Positions 1 to 8,143 of a DNA stretch of 64,000 nucleotides are shown here, piece after piece. Origin of the DNA: an uncultured Prevotella sp. (GTDB taxonomy: Bacteria > Bacteroidota > Bacteroidia > Bacteroidales > Bacteroidaceae); contig CALUGA010000003.1 of NCBI GenBank assembly GCA_944320105.1, forward strand, positions 100,218 to 164,217. Reading direction: 5' to 3'. Positions within the stretch are counted from its first letter, which is position 1. Each line of letters opens with the position of its first letter. A program made the position numbers and the translations under genes. The notes under the pieces were generated by a model. It searched no databases. It was not told the origin of the DNA and saw nothing but the letters and a program-made list of their open reading frames with translations.

Positions 1-522
1 CGAGAGGTTGAACAGGTAGTCGAGGCGCGCGCCGGCCTTGCCCAAGAGCAGGTTTGACGATTCCTCGAAGCCGAAGCCTCCGTGCAGAGTGAGGCGCGCT
101 GAGTGGAGCCTGCTGAAGCGTTTGCCCACGCCTACCCTCACCGTCGAGAGGGTGTTGAAGCTGTAAGCGTCGCTGGGGGCGTCAAGGTGCTCGGCCCCAA
201 GGCCGGCTTCAAGGTAGAGGTGGCTATACCACGGGCCAGAGAACTCGTCGCCACGGTTGAGGTAACGCCGCTCAAGGACGTAGTCGAGGGCGTTGAACCC
301 CTCGGCCCTGTTGAGGCGCGTCTTGGCTACGGAGTCGGCGGCCTGCCCGTCGGCAGAGGGCTTGGCCGGTGCCACGGCGGCACTGTCGGCTGCCAACCGG
401 GCGGCGGCGTAGTCGGCGGCAAGGGCCGCTGAGGGCGCTGTTTGCAGCAAGCGCGCCGCCCCCGCAGGGGTGGCCGAAGCCACTATCGCGGCAATCAGTA
501 TCGTTGTTGATGGCTTTCTCAT
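1..522 (-). CDS. Outer-membrane beta-barrel protein, N-terminal part (cut by left edge)
   Basis: The first 174 codons are visible. They begin with ATG at 522 and run off the left edge. A signal peptide (MRKPSTTILIAAIVASATP) is followed by an Ala-rich stretch and then aromatic/Gly alternation such as GPWYSHLYLEAGLGAE and ARLTLHGGFGFEES, which is typical of beta-strands in a Bacteroidales outer-membrane barrel. The start overlaps the stop of the upstream OmpA-like gene by four bases (ATGA), so the two are translationally coupled. It is probably the last visible member of the pilus operon and may act as an outer-membrane anchor or assembly partner. The family cannot be fixed without the C-terminus. 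Confidence 0.75.
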   Translation of the reverse strand, partial: MRKPSTTILIAAIVASATPAGAARLLQTAPSAALAADYAAARLAADSAAVAPAKPSADGQAADSVAKTRLNRAEGFNALDYVLERRYLNRGDEFSGPWYSHLYLEAGLGAEHLDAPSDAYSFNTLSTVRVGVGKRFSRLHSARLTLHGGFGFEESSNLLLGKAGARLDYLFNLS

Positions 523-3170
523 TTCGTTTCGTTTCCGTTTGTGTTGTCGCTGCCAGAGGCTTCGCCGCCTGCCTGCGTGTCACCGACGGCTTCAGCCGAC
601 TGCGCCGGGGCGGCTGCAGTTGGCTTGGTGCTTGCTTCCGCAGCCTTGCCTACGGCCTTGTTGGCCTTCAATATGGTGTAGAGAGCGTCGAACTTCTTTC
701 GGTATTGGTCGGCCTTGTCGTCGTCGTAAGGGTAGCGCTCGCGCACCTCGTCGGTAACGTTGCCCTCAACAGCGAAGAGCTTCCTGTAGCCCGGCTCAAT
801 GTCGAAGCTGTGCTGGAAGTAGGCAAGGAAGTGGGGGGTGTTGTCGCCTGCAGCCCAGGCGGTAAGCTCGTTGTAGCGCGCCCGCTCTTCGGCCGACATG
901 CCCACAAAGGCTTGGGAGTTAAGCTCCTCGGCCTGCTCCTGCCCGGCCTTGTCGCTCCATATCATGCCCTTGAGGTACCATTTCTTGGCGTTGCCGTCGT
1001 CGAGCATATCTACGTAGCGGTCAACCTCCTCGGTGGAAAGGCCGAGCACGGTACGGAACTCTGCATAGATGGCAGCCTTGTTCACGATGTTGTTTTCCAC
1101 CACGAACTCGTATGCGGCCTCCACAGAGTCGCGCTGCTCGGGAGTGCAGGCGTTTTGCAGGTAGCGGCCATAGTGCTTGCGCAGGGTTATGAACATTTCG
1201 AGCTTGGCGAGCGTGGAGTCGCTGCGGTCTCTCACGCGGCTGGCTCCGAGCACCCAGTTGACCATCGACTGCGCTGAGTCAATCTCCTGCTCTTGGAAAT
1301 AGGTGATGGCCTGGTTGATGATCATCTCCTTGTAGTTCTTGTCGGCCTGCCGCTGGTTGGGGTTGCGTATGGGTATGCGGTTGTCGCCAAGGAGTATGAA
1401 CGGCCTGAGCACTTCGAGGTCGGGCGTACCGCGCTTGAGGTTGAGCAGGGCCTTGCGGTTGGCAAGGTAGGGGGCGAACTTGTAAAGCTCGTATGAGCGT
1501 TTCTTCACGAGTTGCGCATAGGCAAGGTCGGTGATGGTGTCAAGCTCAAGAGTGTCCTTTATGGTGTTGTAAAGGTTGTATAGGTCGCCGTCGGAAAAGT
1601 CAGCACCGAAGTTCTTTTTGCCTGATATGTAGTCGGCCTTGCTTGCAAAGTACTTGGCGGCGGCCTCGTCGGCGGTCATAGGGCGGTTGGTCTCCACGGT
1701 GTAGGAGCACGTCATGGAGCGGAGCCTTACGAGCGCGGGGGCTATCACGGCATCGTAGAACGGAAGGGCGCGAAGCTTGGCGTAGACGGCGCGCGGCTCG
1801 TTGGAGGCCACCACGTTGCGCACCATGGCCACCATGGAGGTGTCGGCCACACTGCCGGCAAGCTCGTCAACAAGCTCTTCCCACGAGCAGACGCGCACCT
1901 TTGGCGCAGGCAACTGCACGTCGGCACGGCCAAGGTTCTGCCGTATTATGGAAAGGGCGCGCGCTGCCCTGCGCCGGGCCAGCTCCATGTTGTGCTGGTA
2001 GGCACCCTCGGGCGACGACGTTGCCTCCACCGTAACGCGGAAGAGGTTCTTGCCGTATGAGCGAAGCTCCTCGGTGAGGTTGTCGAACTCTATCTGGTTT
2101 GTGGAGTCGTCGGTGAGCTGGTCGCTGTTCACCACGAACGTGAGCATGAGGTTGCGAGGCACGCTGTTGAACTTTGCCTCGGCCTCCTGCCTGAACTTCG
2201 TGATGTCCATCTCGGCAGAGGCGACGGAAAAGTCGAGGAACTTGAAGCGGCGGTAGGTGTTGCACGAGCCTGTGCCTTGGCCGCCGTTGTTGTAGTATGC
2301 CTTGTGGTAATCCTCAAGTACGCAATAGAACAGGCACTTGTACGTCTTGTCCTTGGCCTTGCGGTCGCCCTTGGGCTTGGAGAACACGTAAGTGGTATCG
2401 ACGCTGAAAGGCTGGTTGTCGTGGAGCACCACGTTGCTGCGGTAAATCCGGTGGAGCGGATCGTTGGGGTCGTAGCGGAAGCGCATGCGCCTGTCCTGTA
2501 TGGGATGGTACTCCACTCCCTCGTAAACAATGCCGTCGAGGTAGGATATGGTATCCTCGGTCTGGCAGTCAACCACCATCGGCTGCACTATCAGGCGCGA
2601 GTCGTCGCGGCCATAGCCAGCGGGGAAATCGGCCTTCACCTGGAAGCGAACCGTGGATCCCTCGTCTTCGGAGATGCCGCTGCCAAACGTCACTCCGCTG
2701 CGCAGACGCTTGGATATCACGTCTACGTTGGTGAGCGATGTCTTAAGCTGCACCACAACGGGGTAGCTGTCCTTGCCCGGCTCTATCTCGACAACCTTCA
2801 CCTCCTCGCGGTCGCAGAACAGGAGGATGGCCATGCCGTCCATCACCGGCACGGTGAACATACCGTTGTGGTCGGATCGCTGCCAGCCGCCATTGGAGCT
2901 TTCGGCAACGTCGGCCATGGCTTTCTCCACTCCGGAGCCAAAGTCATTCCTTATGGCAACCCTAAGCAGGTTGCTCGCGGCCACCGCTGCGTTGCGGCTC
3001 TTGAACCGCGCGTACTCTATTTCCTCGGGCGCCAGCTTGCCGCCTTTGTCGAGGTTGACGGCGAAGGACACCTCCCTAAAGTCGTCCTGCGCCACCACCC
3101 GTCCCGGCACTATGGCCAGGACGAAGAGCAAAGCCACGGCGGCTATCTGCCGATATATATGTGTATTCAT
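519..3170 (-). CDS. Large periplasmic/outer-membrane protein with OmpA-like region (883 aa)
   Basis: Start chosen at 3170 (MNTHIYRQIAAVALL...), which gives a clean signal peptide ending near VVAQ; the longer frame adds residues that look non-coding. Roughly residues 370-450 resemble an OmpA C-terminal peptidoglycan-binding fold: a VTVEATSSPEG strand followed by NMELARRRAARALSI, the helix with the Arg pair typical of OmpA domains. The long alpha-helical second half resembles helical repeats, and the C-terminus is a low-complexity Ala/Thr/Gly/Asn tail. It lies between a small DUF3575-like barrel and another barrel in the pilus operon. By analogy with OmpA-family proteins in Bacteroidales fimbrial loci, it may tether the surface structure to the cell wall. 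That role is inferred. Confidence 0.8.
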   Translation of the reverse strand: MNTHIYRQIAAVALLFVLAIVPGRVVAQDDFREVSFAVNLDKGGKLAPEEIEYARFKSRNAAVAASNLLRVAIRNDFGSGVEKAMADVAESSNGGWQRSDHNGMFTVPVMDGMAILLFCDREEVKVVEIEPGKDSYPVVVQLKTSLTNVDVISKRLRSGVTFGSGISEDEGSTVRFQVKADFPAGYGRDDSRLIVQPMVVDCQTEDTISYLDGIVYEGVEYHPIQDRRMRFRYDPNDPLHRIYRSNVVLHDNQPFSVDTTYVFSKPKGDRKAKDKTYKCLFYCVLEDYHKAYYNNGGQGTGSCNTYRRFKFLDFSVASAEMDITKFRQEAEAKFNSVPRNLMLTFVVNSDQLTDDSTNQIEFDNLTEELRSYGKNLFRVTVEATSSPEGAYQHNMELARRRAARALSIIRQNLGRADVQLPAPKVRVCSWEELVDELAGSVADTSMVAMVRNVVASNEPRAVYAKLRALPFYDAVIAPALVRLRSMTCSYTVETNRPMTADEAAAKYFASKADYISGKKNFGADFSDGDLYNLYNTIKDTLELDTITDLAYAQLVKKRSYELYKFAPYLANRKALLNLKRGTPDLEVLRPFILLGDNRIPIRNPNQRQADKNYKEMIINQAITYFQEQEIDSAQSMVNWVLGASRVRDRSDSTLAKLEMFITLRKHYGRYLQNACTPEQRDSVEAAYEFVVENNIVNKAAIYAEFRTVLGLSTEEVDRYVDMLDDGNAKKWYLKGMIWSDKAGQEQAEELNSQAFVGMSAEERARYNELTAWAAGDNTPHFLAYFQHSFDIEPGYRKLFAVEGNVTDEVRERYPYDDDKADQYRKKFDALYTILKANKAVGKAAEASTKPTAAAPAQSAEAVGDTQAGGEASGSDNTNGNETK

Positions 3171-3382
3171 CTTACGGTGTGATATTATGCTGTGTTGTTT
3201 GGCGGGAAGAGGCGGAAAGCGCATAGCCCGCCACGCATCCCCTTGGGCTGGATGCCCCGTGTGCAATTGCACAGATGCGAGTACCTTGGCCTTAAGCGCA
3301 AGAAACCCTCATCTCTACCAATGCGCCGCACAGAGGTTAGGCCATGGCTTGGCGCGCCGACAGCCACCGCCCAGGGGCTGCA

Positions 3383-3937
3383 CTACTTCAATATGTACGT
3401 CACGGAGACTCCCACACGCGTTGGCAGCAGCACGTAGCCGCTGGCGTTGGCCTGCGCCGGGGCGCCGTAGTCCATGTCCTGCTCGTAGCTGTCGGCCTCG
3501 AAGTATTCCTTCTGCCTGTAGCCCACTATGCCGATTCCGGCGTGCAGGTCGATGTTGAGCCGCTTGGTGAGGGCTATCACATAGCCGAAGGTGACGCCTA
3601 AGCCTACGGCGTATCCGTCGTACACCTTGCCTTTCCAGGTAATGTCGTAGGTGGCGCCGAGAGCGCCCACGCCCACGAAGTGGCGGTGCATGGGCCGCCC
3701 GGAGAAGTAGTAGCGCCACTCGGGCTGCAGCCCGGCCAGCTTTACCTGCTTGCCCCAAGGCTTGCTGCTGCCGAAGAGACCCAGCCCCACCGACGTGCGC
3801 TCGCCCACCACAAGCTCGGCCCCTACCTGCGGAATCATCAGTGCGTCCATGAGCACATCGGTGCTCACGGCCACCATCTGCGCCCGCGCGGCGAGGCAGG
3901 AGAGAGCCAGCAAGGCAGCTGTCAACAGTCTTTTCAT
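3383..3937 (-). CDS. DUF3575-like outer-membrane barrel (184 aa)
   Basis: Signal peptide MKRLLTAALLALSCLAARAQ, then MVAVSTDVLMDALMIPQVGAEL, the strand pattern that opens DUF3575 proteins (a DxL...PN/Q..E motif). Further barrel strands follow: LQPEWRYYFSGRPMHRHFVG, GLGVTFGYVIAL and LNIDLHAGIGIVGY, with a C-terminal aromatic-rich strand. DUF3575 proteins are known companions of fimbrillin genes in Bacteroidales. The gene follows the fimbrillins after about 150 bp and precedes the OmpA-like protein after about 210 bp, so it is probably co-transcribed with them. A second, longer DUF3575 protein opens the same operon. Confidence 0.8.
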   Translation of the reverse strand: MKRLLTAALLALSCLAARAQMVAVSTDVLMDALMIPQVGAELVVGERTSVGLGLFGSSKPWGKQVKLAGLQPEWRYYFSGRPMHRHFVGVGALGATYDITWKGKVYDGYAVGLGVTFGYVIALTKRLNIDLHAGIGIVGYRQKEYFEADSYEQDMDYGAPAQANASGYVLLPTRVGVSVTYILK

Positions 3938-4091
3938 CTTCTTTTTGTTCTTGTTACTATGCTAACGGGCATTCCGACCCGCTGAGGTTTGGCTTGCGCG
4001 CCCAGTCCGCCGGTGGCGGCAAGGGTGGCAAGCATGCCCGGCGGGAGCAGTTCCCCCGCCGGGCGTGCGTTGGTTGGCTTTCGTACCGGCG

Positions 4092-5258
4092 TCAGAACTC
4101 GATGCCGGTAAGGGTACCGTCGCCGTCAGTCCACTGCGTGAGGTTGGCCGTCATCGACACCACCTTTGGGCCGTTGATGGTCATCCTTACGTTGTACGAC
4201 TTGCCGGGCTGGAACGATGCGCCCTCGCTCAGCTCCAGTTCCTGCGGGTATTCGCACTCATACACGTTGCCCTCGCGGTCTGCCAGGGTCACGGCTACGC
4301 GATACTTGTAATCGCTGCCCTGCTCCGGCACCGGCAGCAGGATGCCCTGACCGATGGTCTTCTCCACAACGGTGTCGTTGTTCACAACCTCCATATAATA
4401 GTTGTCGGAGTTGAGCGGCTGGTCGTTGGCATCGAGCAGCGTGAGATCCTGCATGGCAAGAGTGTCCTCCCAGTCGAACGTCAGCTTGCCATTGTTCTCG
4501 GGATTGGTATAGTCGGCAATCACCAGCTTACCGTTCACGGGAACTCGGAGCACCTTTACGCTCTGCACCTTCATGTTGAGCGCGCTCACGTAAGTGTCGC
4601 CGCCCTCAACATCGGGAGCAGGCACGGCGCTGAACGTTATGCGCATCAGTTTGTGGTCGAATTGCATTGCAGGCACCTTGTCGCGGTTGCCCTCCTGACG
4701 GAAGTAGCGCGCGCTGTAGGCGTAAGCCTCATCGCTCACAGCCTTGCCGTAGATCACGTCTTCCTTGCCCGTGATGGTGATGTTAGCCACGCGTGTGGTA
4801 GCCGTGGCCTCTATGGCCTCGGTGCGGGGGTAGTAGCCGTAGAAGCCGTAGGTGTACCAGTTGCCCATGGGGTAGTAGTACGTCTGGCCGTCGGCGAACT
4901 CTATGTTGGTGAGGGTTCCCTCCTCGTTCTTCACCGCGTTGGCCTCAAGGTTCTCAAGCAGCACGCCGTAAGTGTTGGTGCCGGGCGCGTCGCCGGCCCA
5001 AGAGATGGGCAGCGGGGCCGGGTTCACCTGCATCACGGTGCGGGCGAGGGCGTAGATGCCCAGCCCGTCGACCTCGAAGAGGCCGTTCCCGTCAGACTCT
5101 ATGCTGGCGCGTGTTCCCTGCACGCCGGTGGAGAGGCGGATAGGCACCTCGCTCATGCCCACCGGCACGTCCACAGACGTTTCGGGAGCCTCATCGGTAG
5201 AGCAAGAAGAGAGGGCAGCCACGGCTGCCATAGACAAGAATAACAGTTGCTTTTTCAT
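4092..5258 (-). CDS. Fimbrillin family lipoprotein (Mfa-like), pilin 3 of 3
   Basis: Start set at 5258 (MKKQLLFL) rather than at the upstream ATG five codons earlier, because it gives a standard lipoprotein signal with lipobox LSSC and Cys19. The body is typical of the Mfa_like_1/fimbrillin family: a first strand EVPIRLSTGV, an Arg (R50) in GTR-ASIE that is a candidate maturation site, the segment EDVIYGKAVSDEAYAYSARY, a conserved FDHKLMRITF motif, and a C-terminal GKSYNVRMTINGPKVVSMTANLTQW strand. Pilins of this class are lipidated, exported to the surface, cleaved at an Arg and polymerised by strand exchange. It is the third of three fimbrillin genes in a row. I cannot tell whether it is a shaft or tip subunit. 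Confidence 0.88.
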   Translation of the reverse strand: MKKQLLFLSMAAVAALSSCSTDEAPETSVDVPVGMSEVPIRLSTGVQGTRASIESDGNGLFEVDGLGIYALARTVMQVNPAPLPISWAGDAPGTNTYGVLLENLEANAVKNEEGTLTNIEFADGQTYYYPMGNWYTYGFYGYYPRTEAIEATATTRVANITITGKEDVIYGKAVSDEAYAYSARYFRQEGNRDKVPAMQFDHKLMRITFSAVPAPDVEGGDTYVSALNMKVQSVKVLRVPVNGKLVIADYTNPENNGKLTFDWEDTLAMQDLTLLDANDQPLNSDNYYMEVVNNDTVVEKTIGQGILLPVPEQGSDYKYRVAVTLADREGNVYECEYPQELELSEGASFQPGKSYNVRMTINGPKVVSMTANLTQWTDGDGTLTGIEF

Positions 5259-5304
5259 ATCTTTTCCGTTCATTTATCTTTATGTTAAGTAATTTGCCGC
5301 GCCA

Positions 5305-6528
5305 TTACATATTGGCAGCATAAGGCACGTTAGGCTCGTCCATGGGGTTAAGCTCTATGACACCGCCATCCTCCCAGGGGGTGAGCTTGGTGTCAATGGT
5401 TATTTCCTCAAGGCCGTATACGGTGACCTTAACGTTGTACGAGTGTCCGCCCAGCAACTGTGAGTCCGCGCCGCCATCAAGCTGTATGCAGTCGTTAAGC
5501 GTTATTTCCTTCTCCTCCACGTCGCCCTCATCGTTAACCACAACGTTCTGTGCAAGGGTAACGATGAGCTTGTACTCGTTGGCGGGAGCCACGAGCAGGG
5601 CCTCGCCGGCCTTCATCTCATCGCCGCTGCCGGTTCCCTCGTTCCATGTAGGCACCACCTCGCTCATCGGCGTGAGGTTCTGGTTGGCGTCGCCAGTACG
5701 CTCCATAAGCGTAAGGTCGCCGCGGACGTCATCTTGCCAAGCGATGGAGCCCTTGCCTGTGCGGCCATCTTCGCCCACGGTAGCCACGGTCAGGGTGCCG
5801 TTGGTCATCGATTCCACTTTGATAGACTGCACACGAACACCCATCTCGGTAGAGCCATCGGTGCCCATGTGGCTGCACGAACCCTCGTTGCCGCCGATTA
5901 TGGTGAACTGCAGGCGGGTGAGCAAGTGCTCAAAGGTGAGCATGGGATCAACGCCCTTGCGAGCCGAGTAGGCAGAGAATGTGCGGTCGTAAGGCACCTC
6001 GCCGAGTTCTGTTTCGGCAGCGTCGGCAACCATCACGTCCTGCGATCCGTCGATTATGATAGGCAACTCAAGGCTGTTTCCGTCTGCGCTGGCACTGGGA
6101 GTGCCCTGCTCAGCACCATCCGTGCGGTAGCCCACGAAGTCGAACTTGCCCTCGGAGGGATAATACTGCACGCGCCCGTCCTCGGCAGTTGCCGTGCCCT
6201 CAGCCGTGCTCAACGCAGCCTCGGGAGCTTTGAACACAGCGTTGCTGTAGATGGGGGAGCCTTCCACATCAACGGCGGGGGTCACTGTTCCCTGTTTGAA
6301 CATATAGACATTGAACTTCTGGCCAGCCCAAGTGTTGGTTTCCTCGTCAGTGGTGCCTACCGTACCGGTACCACGGGTAACGGCGCTCTTTACCTGCGCC
6401 ACGCCAATCTCGATGGGAACAAGCCCATCCTGTGCGCCAGACGCCATGCCACCCTCGATGGCCTCATCCTGCGAGCAGCTGCAAAGCACACCGGCGAATG
6501 CGGCTGCGAAGAAAATCGATTTTCTCAT
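5305..6528 (-). CDS. Fimbrillin family lipoprotein (Mfa-like), pilin 2 of 3
   Basis: 407 residues. The signal MRKSIFFAAAFAGVLCSCS has a lipobox with Cys16 or Cys18. The N-terminal strand VPIEIGVAQVKSAVTR ends in Arg52 followed by GTG, the position expected for Arg-specific pilin maturation. Fimbrillin landmarks are present: QDVMVADA, a FEHLLTRLQFTI motif and the C-terminal GHSYNVKVTVYGLEEITIDTKLTPWEDGG. Of the three pilins this and its 388-aa neighbour are most alike in architecture. Only about 70 bp separate it from the upstream fimbrillin and about 45 bp from the downstream one, so all three are likely on one transcript. Confidence 0.9.
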   Translation of the reverse strand: MRKSIFFAAAFAGVLCSCSQDEAIEGGMASGAQDGLVPIEIGVAQVKSAVTRGTGTVGTTDEETNTWAGQKFNVYMFKQGTVTPAVDVEGSPIYSNAVFKAPEAALSTAEGTATAEDGRVQYYPSEGKFDFVGYRTDGAEQGTPSASADGNSLELPIIIDGSQDVMVADAAETELGEVPYDRTFSAYSARKGVDPMLTFEHLLTRLQFTIIGGNEGSCSHMGTDGSTEMGVRVQSIKVESMTNGTLTVATVGEDGRTGKGSIAWQDDVRGDLTLMERTGDANQNLTPMSEVVPTWNEGTGSGDEMKAGEALLVAPANEYKLIVTLAQNVVVNDEGDVEEKEITLNDCIQLDGGADSQLLGGHSYNVKVTVYGLEEITIDTKLTPWEDGGVIELNPMDEPNVPYAANM

Positions 6529-6600
6529 AATGAATGGAGTTTTAATTAATGATGTAAACTATATAGTACTTGTAACCTATATCAACTGTGCGTAGGCGCG

Positions 6601-8019
6601 TCACCGCACCGCCACGTCCTGGTCGCCGAGCCACTCGTCGTTGGAGTCCTCATCGTCGGGGTCGAGCGGTATGTCGCCGCCATCTTCCCACGACTCGATG
6701 CCCACTTCAACCTTTATTGGCTGCAAACCGTACACCACCACCTTGATGTCGTAATAGTAGCCCGGGCGGAAGCGGTATACCTCTTCCTGTGGATCCCAGT
6801 ACAGGCGGGAGTTGTCGGCGCGCAGGAGGTACTGCGTTTCAAACTGCCTCACCTCGGTCTGGCCGTTGCCCACGCTCACGGTCTGCTCGTAGGTGAGCGT
6901 CAGCGTGTAGAGCGAGTCGGGCGCCACCATCAGGCACTCGCCCACCCTCAGGCCGGGGCGCGCCTGCCAGTTAAGGTTGGCCATGTCGTCGGTCCACTGC
7001 ACCACGTAGCCCTCGGCCTTGAGTGGCGGCGCAGGCTCGGAGCCGTCGGTCTTGTCGCGGAGTTCCAGCTCGTCCTTGTCCTCTTCGAACTTGATGCCGA
7101 TGAGCGACGTGTCGTTGGCCGCCACGGTAAGCTCTCCGCGGTACTTGCTCTCCATGCGTATGCCCTTTATCCTTATGTTGGCCGCCGAGCGGTCGCCCGG
7201 GTACGCCGTGAAGCGGAACATGGTGAGCAGGTGGCGCATGTCGATGGTAGGGTTAACGCCACGGTGGGCGGCAAAGGTGCTGTAGTTGCCTATGTTGAGA
7301 ATCTTCTCCTGGTCGGTGGCGCTGATGTGCAGGTTGCCCGGCGCCATCTTCTCGTCGAGCACGCGGCGGGTGAGCTTAGGCGCGTTGCCCACCATTATGT
7401 CCTGCGCCCCGTCTATCTTGATGTTGTATGTTATGCGGTCGGCAAGGCGCTGCGTGTTGGCATCGACGATGGCCTGGTCGTCAATGTGGTATGCAAAGAA
7501 GTTGTACCCCACGTCCTGGTAGCGCGCGCTGTAGCAGAAGTTGCTGTCAAGCTCCTGCATCTCTATCATTCCGTTTTCGGCCCGGCTGAACATCGTTGGC
7601 ATTCCCAGGTTGTAGTCGGGGCCGTCGAGCAGGCAGTCGGTGCGGTGGGCGTCGTATTGCCCCCGGGGGGTGGAGTGTACGGTGCGGGTCATGTCGGCGT
7701 TGCCCGAGAACACGCCCTGCGCGTCGGGGCCGTCGCGGAATGCGAACACGTGTACCACGGAGTTGTAATACTTCTCCGGCTTGTCAACGGTAAGTTCGCC
7801 CGTGCCGCGCGTGGCGATGATGGAGAAGTAGTTAGGCTCGTTTACGTAGAGCATTATCGGCGTGCGGTCGTAAGTCTCGTCGTTGCCTATGCCGCTGCCG
7901 TCGTTGCTTACTATGTTGGGGTATGTGTCGGTGCAGGCTGCCAGCATGACGAGGGGCAGCACGGCTGCCAGCATGAGCCGCGCGATGGCCGCGGCCGTTG
8001 TTTTGCTGTCTTTGCGCAT
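6601..8019 (-). CDS. Fimbrillin family lipoprotein (Mfa-like), pilin 1 of 3
   Basis: 472 residues, the longest and first of the three pilins. The signal peptide ends in lipobox MLAAC (Cys29). The first pilin strand is preceded by a longer spacer than in its neighbours. Arg71 in IIATR-GTG matches the TR-GTG of the next pilin and is the candidate processing site. Family landmarks: AQDIMVGNAP, DMRHLLTMFRFTAYPG and FRPGYYYDIKVVVYGLQPIKVEVGIESWEDGG. The C-terminus continues with an acidic tail (PLDPDDEDSNDEW). The extra length and tail could mark it as an accessory or tip subunit, but this is a guess. A 124-bp gap separates it from the upstream DUF5119 gene. Confidence 0.87.
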   Translation of the reverse strand: MRKDSKTTAAAIARLMLAAVLPLVMLAACTDTYPNIVSNDGSGIGNDETYDRTPIMLYVNEPNYFSIIATRGTGELTVDKPEKYYNSVVHVFAFRDGPDAQGVFSGNADMTRTVHSTPRGQYDAHRTDCLLDGPDYNLGMPTMFSRAENGMIEMQELDSNFCYSARYQDVGYNFFAYHIDDQAIVDANTQRLADRITYNIKIDGAQDIMVGNAPKLTRRVLDEKMAPGNLHISATDQEKILNIGNYSTFAAHRGVNPTIDMRHLLTMFRFTAYPGDRSAANIRIKGIRMESKYRGELTVAANDTSLIGIKFEEDKDELELRDKTDGSEPAPPLKAEGYVVQWTDDMANLNWQARPGLRVGECLMVAPDSLYTLTLTYEQTVSVGNGQTEVRQFETQYLLRADNSRLYWDPQEEVYRFRPGYYYDIKVVVYGLQPIKVEVGIESWEDGGDIPLDPDDEDSNDEWLGDQDVAVR

Positions 8020-8143
8020 TCTTGTTTATGTTTTTGCCTGGGGCAGCGTGGCCATTGCCACAGCCCGGCGTGGTTATTTATTCTTATGAGTTGAAACGTA
8101 TGTGCTTGCTGAGGGGGTTGCCCGTGGGTAGTTCGCCGCAGCG

